Assembly: GCA_964404205.1 (NCBI GenBank)
Contig: CAYOJD010000018.1
Location: forward strand, 1-33,121
Reading direction: 5' to 3'
Origin: CAZWBR01 sp964404205
Lineage (GTDB): Bacteria > Bacteroidota > Bacteroidia > Bacteroidales > Prolixibacteraceae
Length of the DNA stretch: 33,121 bases
A program made the translations under genes and the position numbers. The stretch's first letter is position 1. Each line of letters starts with the position of its first letter. The notes beneath the pieces are model-generated. The model was not told where the DNA came from and made no database searches. It saw nothing but the letters and a program-made list of their open reading frames with translations. Below are positions 1 to 8,410 of this stretch, in pieces.

Positions 1-51
1 CGCGACCCCAACCTTGGCAAGGTTGTGCTCTACCAACTGAGCTATTCCCGC
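1..51 (-). tRNA. tRNA-Gly(GCC), copy 1, cut by the window edge
   Basis: This is the 5' part of a tRNA identical over 51 nt to the two complete copies beside it. It includes the acceptor 5' strand, D arm and anticodon arm; the T arm and 3' acceptor strand lie beyond the window start. The anticodon loop reads TTGCCAA on the minus strand, so the anticodon is GCC. The cluster may continue outside the window. Confidence 0.9.
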
Positions 52-79
52 AAATAATCAATATTTCAATAAACAAAAT

Positions 80-153
<74 letters not shown>

Positions 154-181
154 AAATAATCAATATTTCAATAAACAAAAT

Positions 182-255
<74 letters not shown>

Positions 256-299
256 AAATCGCTTTTATGAACGTCGCTTTCGCTTTGGCTAAGCGGTTG

Positions 300-307
300 C
301 AAATATA
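300..307 (-). promoter_or_regulatory. Candidate -7 box of the tRNA-Gly array
   Basis: The minus strand reads TATATTTG, a perfect match to the Bacteroidota -7 element TAnnTTTG, 44 nt upstream of the first mature tRNA. The nearest TTG on that strand is about 25 nt upstream, slightly long for a -33 element. Confidence 0.5.
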
Positions 308-381
308 TAAACATTTTTTTTTCTCCGAAACCCAACAATAAATTTATGTCCATTTTGAGGCAAAAATTTCAAAAAAGGATA

Positions 382-393
382 TCAACCGGTTGA
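382..393. promoter_or_regulatory. 12-bp perfect palindrome, LacI-operator-like
   Basis: TCAACCGGTTGA is a perfect palindrome with the central CG and AACC/GGTT arms typical of LacI-family operators. It stands alone in a gene-free stretch upstream of the tRNA array, with no recognisable regulator beside it. Function is inferred only from symmetry. Confidence 0.3.
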
Positions 394-639
394 CAAACAA
401 TATTTAAAAACTAACGAAAAAGGAGAAACATATTTACATTGAATATAACAACGAGGAATTATCGCGCACAGAAACGAATATTGGAAAAAGAATTTTTCTT
501 TGGTTCTCACCCGTTAAGTCAAAGGGGAAATAATTTTTTTATCACTAAAAGGCTTGATTTGTCCCATAAAAAACAAATAACGCCCTACTCAAATACATTT
601 TATGCCCCCGCAAGCAGGCCTGATTGTCTACTTTTGGGT

Positions 640-822
640 TATTCAAGTTAGTTATTCTTTATCACAGTTTTTTGTACATTAAGTTTTCGTACAACACTTC
701 GATTTTGTTTGGTTTAATGAGAGATGATTAGTAAAGAAAGAAGTCTTTGTATATGGCCAGTTTTTTGAATACAAAGCTTCGCGTAGAATTAAATGGCCCC
801 GGCTCCGGGGCCATTTATTTTT
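640..822 (+). ncRNA. Candidate structured small RNA of unknown family
   Basis: A perfect -7 box, TACTTTTG, lies at 629-636 on the plus strand, though no clear TTG sits 17-23 nt upstream. Downstream are several consecutive pairings: TTCTTTA (655-661) with TAAAGAA (732-738), enclosing TTGTAC (672-677) with GTACAA (689-694). Then comes a long hairpin, 740-752 with 769-780, containing CTTTGTAT/ATACAAAG extended by GAAG/CTTC around one bulge. The run ends in the GC-rich terminator at 791-822. No convincing protein is encoded here, so the terminator needs another transcript to explain it. I do not recognise it as tmRNA, RNase P RNA or SRP RNA. It could instead be a decayed remnant. Confidence 0.35.
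791..822 (+). terminator. Strong intrinsic terminator
   Basis: AAATGGCCCC (791-800) pairs with GGGGCCATTT (807-816), extendable by one G-C pair, leaving a very short loop. A T-rich tail follows (TTATTTTTCC). The T tract is on the plus strand, so it ends a plus-strand transcript arising in 256-790. Confidence 0.75.
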
Positions 823-974
823 CCAACTGCGCAGTAGTGGTTAAAAAGCGTTAAGCCTGCTTATATTGTAGATTTATTTTTATTTTTGGTTGGATGAGTC
901 GGCAAAAAAACCGGCGATATTTCCAACAAACATCCAATGATTTTTTACCGGATATTAATAAATGATATTATCTG

Positions 975-3900
975 ATGAGATTGGCAAAGCTTTTGACACT
1001 TATATCTATATCACTAATCGCAACCGTTGCATTTTCGCAGCCGGCAAAGCTTCATTTCAGGAAAATCGATGTTTCCGACGGGCTTTCGAACAACCATATC
1101 AGTAGTATCTACGCTTCGAAAGATGGGTTTCTCTGGTGTGGAACCCTATCGGGGCTTGATAAATTTGATGGCTATACTTTCAGAAAGTTCAATTCGATGG
1201 CCAATCTTCCGGGAAATCCTGAATTAAGCGTGGTTTCCTGGATAAGCGAGGACTACGACGGAATTTTATGGCTTTTTACGCGTGATAATACAGTAGTTTT
1301 TTTTGACCCAAAAACCGAAACATTCAGCACCGATCACGAAGCGTTCCATTATAACATTGCCATTACCCCGCAATCGATCACCGGAATGGTAGTCGATACT
1401 GACGGAAACCTCTGGATGGCTGATTCGCAAAAAGGGATATATAAATACGACCGAAAAGAAAAAAAAATTGATCTGCTCAATAAAGACAATTCACTGTCAG
1501 ACAATGGGGCTATCGCGCTGGCGTGCGACAGCAAAGGTTACATCTGGTCGGTAAACCGTTACGGGATACTTGAAAAAATCGACAAGAACCAACTCAAAGT
1601 GGTAAAAAGGGTCGAAATGGGGCTGTCCGGTATGGTCAGCTCAAACTATCTTTACAAAATCTTTATCGACTCGGACGACGATATCTGGCTTTTTTCAAGC
1701 AACAACACCGAAGGTCTCCATTTCTATTCCGACAAACAGGGAAAGACGGTTAAATTCAGCACCCGTGCTTCGGCTCATCCCCTCAATAACGATATCGTCA
1801 CCAGTGTTGTCGAAAGCAAGAAAGGGACCATTTGGGTAGGGACCGATCACGGCGGTATCAATATGATTGATAAAAGCAACATGTCAGTCAGCTATTTGGT
1901 TAACGACCCAACCGACAATAACTCGCTGGCCAACAATAGTGTTTACGTTCACCGTGACCAGAATGGCATAATTTGGGTCGGGACATTCAAAAATGGGATC
2001 AACTATTATCATCCTGAAATGTTCCAGTTTGGGTTGACACAGCATTTCCCGCTCAGCAAAGAAGGGCTGCCTTATAACGACATCAACTGTTTTACAGAAG
2101 ATTCTGATGGGAATCTATGGATTGGCACTAACGGGTTCGGACTTATCAAACACAACAGAAGGACTGGTAGTTATCAGGTTTACAGACACAACCCCAACGA
2201 TCCCAACTCTATCAGCAGCGACATTGTCGTTTGCCTGACCAACGACCACAACAACCATATATGGGCCGGAACCTATTACGGGGGGCTTAACCGTTTCGAT
2301 GGAAAGAAATTCACCCGTTTTATGAACAACCCCAACGACCCAACTTCGTTGTCCGATAACCGGATCTGGCAAATCATGGAAGATTCGAAAAGAAGGCTGT
2401 GGATCGGCTCTTTAGGCGGTGGGTTAATGCTTTATCAGCCTGCCACCAATAGTTTCAAACGTTGGCGCAACAATCAACCCAATTCAATTCATTCTGATTT
2501 TGTCCAGGCACTGGCCGAAGACATCAACGGAAATATCTGGGTTGGCACCTCGAACGGACTTGAGCTAATGAATCCTGTGACCGAAAAGTTCAGATATATT
2601 GTCAACACCCCAAACAGTAACAGAGTACTAAGCGACAACAATATCGTTAACATTATCCGCGACCACCGTAACTGGATGTGGATGGCTACCCGAAATGGGG
2701 TGAGTTGCTACGATGCCATCAAAGATTCGTTTAAAATAATTGGGGCTACCGACGGTCTTCCGGCCAAAAGCATTCTTACCATCCTCGAAGATGGAAAAGG
2801 CAATCTTTGGTTGGGTACGCTCAACGGGCTTTCCAATTTAAGGATTAATCCGGCCAACACCCCTTTCGACATTCAGATTTCCATCCGCAATTACAATGTA
2901 GTCGACGGGTTGCAAGGCAGCGAGTTTAACGAATATTCGGCTTACAAAACCCGCGATGGTGAGTTTTATTTTGGAGGCCCAAACGGGCTGAACCACTTTC
3001 ATCCCGATAGGATTATAGAAAACAGTTTTAAACCTAAAGTAATATTTTCGGGTATTCAAATCAAAAACAAAGAGATAGCTATCGGCGAGAAACTCGACGG
3101 GAATGTTATCCTTAAAAAATCCATTACCTATACCGAATCAATCAAACTAAAATATTCGCAGAATTCTCTTTCAATACATTTTGCGGCCTTGCAGCAACTT
3201 CATCCCGAGAAAGCTCGTTTTCGCTATATGCTCGAAGGGTTCGACAACGAATGGGTTGAAACCGAAGCCAATAACCGCACGGCAACTTATACCAATTTAA
3301 GTCCGGGCAAGTACCTCTTCAGGATAAAAGCATCGGGTGGAGATGGCCTTTGGAGCGACAACGAGACGACATTAAAAATCATGGTTTCTCCTCCACTTTA
3401 TGCGACTTTAGGAGCTTACATTCTCTATATTGCACTCATACTTTTAGCAATCTGGTATTCGCACAAAACCGTTACGCGGCGCGAAAAGCAAAAATACCTT
3501 CGCGAGCAGGAGAAAAAAGAGCACCAGCGAATGCACGAAATCGACAATATCAAGATTAAATTCTTCACCAACATCAGCCACGAATTCAGGACGCCACTTA
3601 CCCTGATTTTAACCCCTATCGAGCGGTTAATCAAGAAAACCAAAGATGATGAAGATCGCAGCCAGCTAGTTCTGATACAGCGAAATGGCAGGCGGCTGCT
3701 TAACCTTATCAACCAACTGCTTGATTTCAGAAAGCTTGAAGTGCAGGAATTTAAGCTTCATGCTGATTACGGTAATATTGTTGCTTTTTTGAAAGATACC
3801 GCCGAATCATTCAGCGATTTGGCTGAATACCGCAGTATCAAGTACAAGTTTAAATCCTGTTCAAACCAGATATTCACCAGTTTCGATCAAGATAAAGTTG

Positions 3901-4820
3901 AGAAAATCCTCTTCAACCTTTTGTCGAATGCCTTCAAGTTTACACAAGAAAACGGTACGATAACAGTGTCGGTAAACCACTTGCAACCATCAAACAAAGC
4001 TTTTATCAACCTGTTCGATGGCAAAGATTACATTGAAATCAAAGTTGAAGACAGTGGTATTGGAATTCCGTTCGATAAACAGGAAAGAATTTTTGAGCGT
4101 TTCTTCCAAAACGAATCAAACGGTACAGTGGTCAATCAAGGCAGCGGTATTGGCCTTGCCCTGACACAGGAATATGTGAAAGTACATGGTGGGACTATCA
4201 CGGTAAAGAGTGAGCCTGAAAAAGGAAGCGTTTTTGTGGTGCGCATCCCCGTGATATCGCAGTTTGATAATATCGCTCCGGAAAACAATGAATTTGAAGG
4301 AATTGAAATTGAACTCCAAAAGGAAAGCCGCGAATTCGATGAGGAAGAAAATCATTCTCAACCCGATAAACCACTGGTAGTTTTGGTCGAAGACAACGAA
4401 GACCTGCGCTTTTACCTGAAAGAAAATCTAAAGAAAAATTATACAATAGTCGACACCGGCGATGGGAAAAGTGCCTGGGGCAAAATCCAGGAGTTACAAC
4501 CTACATTGGTTGTCAGCGATATTATGATGCCTGGGATTGATGGCCTGCAGTTGTGCGAAATGATTAAATCTGACCCGCAGACTTCGCACATTCCGGTGAT
4601 ACTTCTTTCGGCACGGGCAAATTCAGAACAACGTCTTGAAGGGCTGCAGGCTGGTGCCGACGATTATATTGCCAAACCATTCAATTACGAAATCCTGGAG
4701 CTAAAAATCAAGAAGTTGATTGAACAGCGACTTGAATTTCAGAAAACTTTTACCAAGAAATTCGAGATTAAACCAGGTGAAATCAATATTCCCTCTCTTG
4801 AGCGAATTTCAAAGTACTAG
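975..4820 (+). CDS. Hybrid two-component system sensor-regulator (HTCS), 3' end lost in assembly gap
   Basis: HTCS proteins sense a periplasmic ligand, often a glycan fragment, and control transcription directly because sensor kinase, receiver and DNA-binding domains are in one chain. Visible order: signal peptide (1-21), two-component beta-propeller repeats with many W.G and DGLS-type motifs (about 25-690), Y_Y_Y domain (about 690-808), membrane segment (about 812-830), HisKA with the H-box NISHEFRTPLTL (His 869), HATPase with DSGIGIP and GSGIGLALT, and a receiver domain with VEDNEDL and phospho-acceptor Asp 1182 in SDIMMPG. The frame stops at 4820, just before 10 N, where the AraC DNA-binding domain should begin; its second half resumes at 4847. 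The gene is probably intact in the organism. No susC/susD or glycosidase genes lie beside it, so the ligand is unknown. Confidence 0.9.
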   Translation: MRLAKLLTLISISLIATVAFSQPAKLHFRKIDVSDGLSNNHISSIYASKDGFLWCGTLSGLDKFDGYTFRKFNSMANLPGNPELSVVSWISEDYDGILWLFTRDNTVVFFDPKTETFSTDHEAFHYNIAITPQSITGMVVDTDGNLWMADSQKGIYKYDRKEKKIDLLNKDNSLSDNGAIALACDSKGYIWSVNRYGILEKIDKNQLKVVKRVEMGLSGMVSSNYLYKIFIDSDDDIWLFSSNNTEGLHFYSDKQGKTVKFSTRASAHPLNNDIVTSVVESKKGTIWVGTDHGGINMIDKSNMSVSYLVNDPTDNNSLANNSVYVHRDQNGIIWVGTFKNGINYYHPEMFQFGLTQHFPLSKEGLPYNDINCFTEDSDGNLWIGTNGFGLIKHNRRTGSYQVYRHNPNDPNSISSDIVVCLTNDHNNHIWAGTYYGGLNRFDGKKFTRFMNNPNDPTSLSDNRIWQIMEDSKRRLWIGSLGGGLMLYQPATNSFKRWRNNQPNSIHSDFVQALAEDINGNIWVGTSNGLELMNPVTEKFRYIVNTPNSNRVLSDNNIVNIIRDHRNWMWMATRNGVSCYDAIKDSFKIIGATDGLPAKSILTILEDGKGNLWLGTLNGLSNLRINPANTPFDIQISIRNYNVVDGLQGSEFNEYSAYKTRDGEFYFGGPNGLNHFHPDRIIENSFKPKVIFSGIQIKNKEIAIGEKLDGNVILKKSITYTESIKLKYSQNSLSIHFAALQQLHPEKARFRYMLEGFDNEWVETEANNRTATYTNLSPGKYLFRIKASGGDGLWSDNETTLKIMVSPPLYATLGAYILYIALILLAIWYSHKTVTRREKQKYLREQEKKEHQRMHEIDNIKIKFFTNISHEFRTPLTLILTPIERLIKKTKDDEDRSQLVLIQRNGRRLLNLINQLLDFRKLEVQEFKLHADYGNIVAFLKDTAESFSDLAEYRSIKYKFKSCSNQIFTSFDQDKVEKILFNLLSNAFKFTQENGTITVSVNHLQPSNKAFINLFDGKDYIEIKVEDSGIGIPFDKQERIFERFFQNESNGTVVNQGSGIGLALTQEYVKVHGGTITVKSEPEKGSVFVVRIPVISQFDNIAPENNEFEGIEIELQKESREFDEEENHSQPDKPLVVLVEDNEDLRFYLKENLKKNYTIVDTGDGKSAWGKIQELQPTLVVSDIMMPGIDGLQLCEMIKSDPQTSHIPVILLSARANSEQRLEGLQAGADDYIAKPFNYEILELKIKKLIEQRLEFQKTFTKKFEIKPGEINIPSLERISKY

Positions 4821-4834
4821 TTTAAAATTCAGCT

Positions 4835-4844
4835 NNNNNNNNNN
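4835..4844. other. Assembly gap (10 N) inside the HTCS gene
   Basis: Ten N interrupt the gene between the receiver domain and the helix-turn-helix. By comparison with usual HTCS proteins, roughly 45-50 residues are missing between the last recognisable residue (about 4799) and the resumed frame (4847). The true distance is therefore longer than drawn, and the gap size is a placeholder. Confidence 0.9.
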
Positions 4845-4846
4845 CT

Positions 4847-5035
4847 GTAGAATTTATCCGTATTATGCGACTGAAAAGGGCTGCCCAGTTACTTGAAAAA
4901 AGCCAGATGACGGTATCCGAAATAGCCTTCCATGTTGGGTTCAACGACCCTAAGTATTTTAGCAAATACTTTAAAAACGAATTCAACATGCTGCCTTCAA
5001 AATATGCCGACCAGTATAAGAAAGGGGAAAAATAG
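4847..5035 (+). CDS. AraC-type helix-turn-helix fragment, C-terminus of the HTCS
   Basis: The frame resumes right after the gap with VEFIRIMRLKRAAQLLE, followed by TVSEIAFHVGFNDPKYFSKY and a normal stop at 5033-5035, 62 residues in all. This is the second helix-turn-helix of an AraC/XylS DNA-binding domain. It starts inside the domain without a start codon, so it is not a separate gene but the missing tail of the HTCS at 975. Whether the two parts share a frame cannot be decided across the gap. Confidence 0.9.
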   Translation, partial: VEFIRIMRLKRAAQLLEKSQMTVSEIAFHVGFNDPKYFSKYFKNEFNMLPSKYADQYKKGEK

Positions 5036-5123
5036 CAGAAGGTTATCACTGTTTGAAAGGCGATTAACGATTTAATAATATTCAAATTAAAACGAATACT
5101 TCGCATTAACAGAATATTTGGCC

Positions 5124-5131
5124 TACCTTTG
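5124..5131 (+). promoter_or_regulatory. -7 box of the ClC gene, almost touching the start codon
   Basis: TACCTTTG matches TAnnTTTG perfectly and ends only 6 nt before the ATG at 5138. Transcription would then begin at or next to the start codon, giving a leaderless mRNA. No clear TTG -33 box is present at the usual spacing. Confidence 0.55.
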
Positions 5132-5137
5132 CAAATA

Positions 5138-6913
5138 ATGAAAAGGTTGGCCAAATTAATCGTGAAAATACGTGCTTTTAGGTTCAAGCATCTTTCTGAA
5201 CGGGATCAATTATTGATTCTGAGTGTTGTAGTGGGGCTTCTCAGTGGTTTTGCAGCCATCATCCTGAAAAACATTATCCATATTGCCAGTAAATTCCTGA
5301 CCGACGACTTTACCTCTCTCAGCGAAAGCTATCAATACCTCCTTTATCCCGGTATGGGGATATTGCTCACCGTTTTCTATGTACGTTATCTGGTAAAAGA
5401 CGATATCAGCCACGGCGTTACAAAAGTGTTAGAGTCGATTTCGAATAAAAAAGGGCTACTAAGAGGGCATAATATGTTCACTTCAATGATCTCGAGCACC
5501 ATCACCATCGGTTTTGGAGGTTCAGTGGGTGCCGAAGCACCAGTTGTACTAACTGGCTCATCCATAGGTTCGAATATAGCCCGCACCTTCAATATGAGCT
5601 ACCGAATGATGACGGTATTGATTGGTTGCGGTGCTGCGGGTGCAATTGCAGGGATTTTTAAAGCCCCCATTGCCGGAATGCTTTTTGCCATTGAGGTTTT
5701 GATGCTCGACCTGACAATGGCCTCTCTTCTGCCGCTGCTTATCTCGGCAGCAACATCGGCTTCACTCACCTATTTTTTGATGGGCAGTGCGTATCAATTT
5801 CATTTTCAAATTGATCAGGCCTTCAGCGTAGGGAACATTCACTGGTATATTGTCTTGGGAATCTTTTGCGGGCTCTACTCATTTCTTTTTATCAGGGGAA
5901 ACCTTTTTGTGGAAGGACAATTCAAAAAGATTAAAAACCCTTATACCAAAGTGCTGATAGGCGGCTCGTTGCTCGGGGTTCTTATCTTCCTTTTTCCTGC
6001 CCTCTGGGGCGAGGGCTATTTTACAATCAATCAAGTTTTGAACGATGTAGGTTACAATATTTTGAACAACTCGCTATTTATCAGTTTTAAGGAGGATAAG
6101 TATATGCTTATCGTTCTGATACTGGTGATTATGCTGGTTAAAATTGTGGCTACTGCTACGGCTAACGGAGCCGGCGGAAGTGGCGGTATTTTTGCACCTT
6201 CGCTTTTCCTTGGTTGTCTGGCTGGCTTTTTTATCTCATCGATATTGAACCTAAACGGAGAAACAGTTCCAGCCAGAAATTTTGCTTTAGTCGGTATGGC
6301 CGGTGTTATGGCTGGCATCATGCACTCGCCCATGACAGCCATTTTTCTTATTGCTGAAATAACCGGAGGCTTTGGGCTTATGGTTCCCCTGATGATCACT
6401 TCGGCAGCATCCTACCTGACCATCATGCCGCTGGAACCTCATTCGCTTTATCATAAACGTCTGGCACAGAAAGGCGAACTCATTACACACAATAAGGATA
6501 AAGCCGTACTGACCCTGCTTAAACTCCGAAATGTTATTGAAACCGATCTGGTAACGGTTCGACCTAATGCTACGCTGGGCGAATTGGTGAAAGTGATTTC
6601 ACGCTCAAAAAGAAACATATTCCCGGTTGTCGATACCGACCATTCGCTTAAAGGAATTGTTTTGCTTGACGATATTCGTCAGATTATGTTTGAAAAAGAG
6701 CTCTACCACAAAGTTAAAATATCCGATTTGATGACATTGCCGCCTGAAACGGTTGCCCCCGATGAAAAGATGGAGAGCGTAATGAAAAAATTCAACGATT
6801 CGGGAGCATGGAACCTTCCGGTAGTCCGAAATGGGAAATATGTTGGTTTTATTTCGAAATCGACCATTTTCAATGCCTACCGTTCGGTACTTGTTCATTT
6901 TTCGGAAGATTGA
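5138..6913 (+). CDS. ClC-family chloride channel/transporter with C-terminal CBS pair
   Basis: This 591-residue membrane protein belongs to the voltage-gated chloride channel family, which exchanges anions for protons or conducts anions. The gating motif appears as GAEAP (Glu 133), and GGIFAP near residue 350 is the third selectivity motif. The first motif, usually GSGIP, is replaced by ISHGV. About ten hydrophobic segments fill residues 20-430. A CBS pair at about 465-585 (TVRPNATLGELV and TVAPDEKMESVM) probably binds adenine nucleotides and regulates gating. An in-frame TTG at 5129 could extend the protein by three residues, but it lies inside the -7 box, so ATG 5138 is preferred. Ion selectivity is not decided by the sequence. 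Confidence 0.93.
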   Translation: MKRLAKLIVKIRAFRFKHLSERDQLLILSVVVGLLSGFAAIILKNIIHIASKFLTDDFTSLSESYQYLLYPGMGILLTVFYVRYLVKDDISHGVTKVLESISNKKGLLRGHNMFTSMISSTITIGFGGSVGAEAPVVLTGSSIGSNIARTFNMSYRMMTVLIGCGAAGAIAGIFKAPIAGMLFAIEVLMLDLTMASLLPLLISAATSASLTYFLMGSAYQFHFQIDQAFSVGNIHWYIVLGIFCGLYSFLFIRGNLFVEGQFKKIKNPYTKVLIGGSLLGVLIFLFPALWGEGYFTINQVLNDVGYNILNNSLFISFKEDKYMLIVLILVIMLVKIVATATANGAGGSGGIFAPSLFLGCLAGFFISSILNLNGETVPARNFALVGMAGVMAGIMHSPMTAIFLIAEITGGFGLMVPLMITSAASYLTIMPLEPHSLYHKRLAQKGELITHNKDKAVLTLLKLRNVIETDLVTVRPNATLGELVKVISRSKRNIFPVVDTDHSLKGIVLLDDIRQIMFEKELYHKVKISDLMTLPPETVAPDEKMESVMKKFNDSGAWNLPVVRNGKYVGFISKSTIFNAYRSVLVHFSED

Positions 6914-6996
6914 TATAACAAATGATGGGTGAGAAAAGTAAATTAAGCTCAGTTCATCAGGTTAACGTTTCTATTGAAAAACCCTTTGGGAGTGAC

Positions 6997-7031
6997 TTTG
7001 TCACGCTAAATAAATTGAATTATTATTTTTG
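6997..7031 (+). promoter_or_regulatory. glyA promoter
   Basis: TTTG at 6997-7000 and TATTTTTG at 7024-7031 are separated by 23 nt, within the known Bacteroidota spacing of about 17-23. The start codon is 23 nt beyond the -7 box. A small inverted repeat, GTGAC-TTT-GTCAC (6992-7004), overlaps the -33 element and could be an operator. Confidence 0.6.
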
Positions 7032-7054
7032 CAACTTAAACAGATATTTGCCCC

Positions 7055-8335
7055 ATGAAGAAAGACGCACAGATTTTTGAAATCATTGAAAAAGAGAAGC
7101 AACGTCAGTTGCATGGAATTGAATTGATTGCCTCGGAAAACTTTGTATCGGAACAGGTGATGCAGGCAATGGGCTCATGCCTGACCAATAAATATGCCGA
7201 AGGTTATCCCGGTCACCGCTATTATGGCGGCTGCCAGCATATCGATGAAGTTGAGCAACTGGCTATCGACCGGTTGAAAGAGCTTTTTGGTGCCGAATAT
7301 GCCAACGTGCAACCTCACTCGGGCGCACAGGCCAACATGGCTGTTTTGATTACCGTTTTAAAACCTGGCGACACCTTTATGGGCCTCGACCTTTCGCATG
7401 GCGGCCACCTTTCACACGGTTCGCCGGTCAATTCGTCGGGTCTGCTTTACCGTCCGGTAGCCTATGGTGTGAAAGAAGAGACCGGTACTGTGGATTACGA
7501 GATGATGGAAAAAGTGGCGCTTGAAGAAAAACCAAAACTGATTATTGCCGGTGCATCAGCCTACTCGCGCGAATGGGATTATGCCCGCATGCGTACATTG
7601 GCCGATAAAATTGGAGCTATTTTCATGGTCGACATGGCTCATCCAGCTGGTTTAATCGCAGCCGGGTTGCTCGACAATCCGGTAAAATATGCGCATATCG
7701 TTACATCGACAACACACAAAACACTTCGCGGGCCGCGCGGTGGTATCATCCTGATGGGCAAAGATTTTGAAAACCCATGGGGCATTACAACAAAAAAAGG
7801 TGAAGTACGAATGATGTCATCGCTGCTCGACTCAGCTGTTTTTCCTGGTATTCAGGGGGGGCCGCTCGAACATGTAATCGCGGCAAAAGCCGTTTCGTTT
7901 GGCGAAGCGCTTCAACCCGAATATACAACTTACCAACGGCAGGTTTTGAAAAATGCCCGTAAAATGGCCGAAGCATTTGTAGCCAAAGGATATAAAGTGA
8001 TTTCAGGTGGAACGGACAACCATTCGATGTTGATCGATCTTCGGACTAAATTCCCTGAACTGACTGGTAAAAAAGCTGAAAACGCGTTGGTTTTAGCCGA
8101 TATCACCATCAACAAAAACATGGTTCCTTTCGATTCGCGCTCGCCTTTCCTTACCTCTGGTTTGCGTGTGGGAACCCCGGCCATCACAACCCGTGGTTTG
8201 AAAGAAGAACAGATGTCGGTTATCGTCGATCTAATTGACGAAGTTCTGAATGATGTTGAAAGCGAAGCAACTATCTCGACTGTTCGCGCCAAAGTGAATC
8301 AACTGATGGAAAGCTACCCGATGTTTGCGTGGTAA
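7055..8335 (+). CDS. glyA: Serine hydroxymethyltransferase
   Basis: GlyA is a cytoplasmic pyridoxal-phosphate enzyme that interconverts serine and glycine, moving a one-carbon unit onto tetrahydrofolate. At 426 residues it has the usual bacterial length. Signature stretches are IELIASENFVS at the N-terminus, the cofactor-lysine region THKTLRGPRGG with Lys 222, and SGLRVGTPAITTRG near the C-terminus. The ATG at 7055 gives the expected N-terminus. It has its own promoter and ends in a terminator shared with the convergent tsaD gene, so it is monocistronic. Confidence 0.97.
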   Translation: MKKDAQIFEIIEKEKQRQLHGIELIASENFVSEQVMQAMGSCLTNKYAEGYPGHRYYGGCQHIDEVEQLAIDRLKELFGAEYANVQPHSGAQANMAVLITVLKPGDTFMGLDLSHGGHLSHGSPVNSSGLLYRPVAYGVKEETGTVDYEMMEKVALEEKPKLIIAGASAYSREWDYARMRTLADKIGAIFMVDMAHPAGLIAAGLLDNPVKYAHIVTSTTHKTLRGPRGGIILMGKDFENPWGITTKKGEVRMMSSLLDSAVFPGIQGGPLEHVIAAKAVSFGEALQPEYTTYQRQVLKNARKMAEAFVAKGYKVISGGTDNHSMLIDLRTKFPELTGKKAENALVLADITINKNMVPFDSRSPFLTSGLRVGTPAITTRGLKEEQMSVIVDLIDEVLNDVESEATISTVRAKVNQLMESYPMFAW

Positions 8336-8361
8336 TATCCATTCAAGCAATTATAAAATTA

Positions 8362-8390
8362 AAAAGCGGGGCCTTACCAGTCCCGCTTTT
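8362..8390. terminator. Bidirectional terminator between glyA and tsaD
   Basis: AAAAGCGGG (8362-8370) pairs with CCCGCTTTT (8382-8390) around an 11-nt loop. A T-rich tail follows on both strands (TTTTGTTG on plus, TTTTTAATTTT on minus), so it can end both convergent genes. Confidence 0.8.
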
Positions 8391-8410
8391 GTTGTATAAA
8401 CAGATTGTTT

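Larger units (their letters stand above)
256..974. other. Gene-free stretch of about 720 bp
   Basis: No open frame here looks like a real protein; the longest, near 439-651, starts with TTG and has no family features. The stretch holds the tRNA promoter near 300, the palindrome at 382-393, the candidate small RNA and its terminator. A perfect -7 box match (TATTTTTG) at 881-888 is the best promoter candidate for the HTCS gene at 975, but it lacks a well-placed -33 TTG. Confidence 0.6.

Noticed and set aside
439..651. 70-codon open frame starting with TTG
   Set aside because: No family features, odd composition and a non-ATG start; better explained as non-coding DNA.
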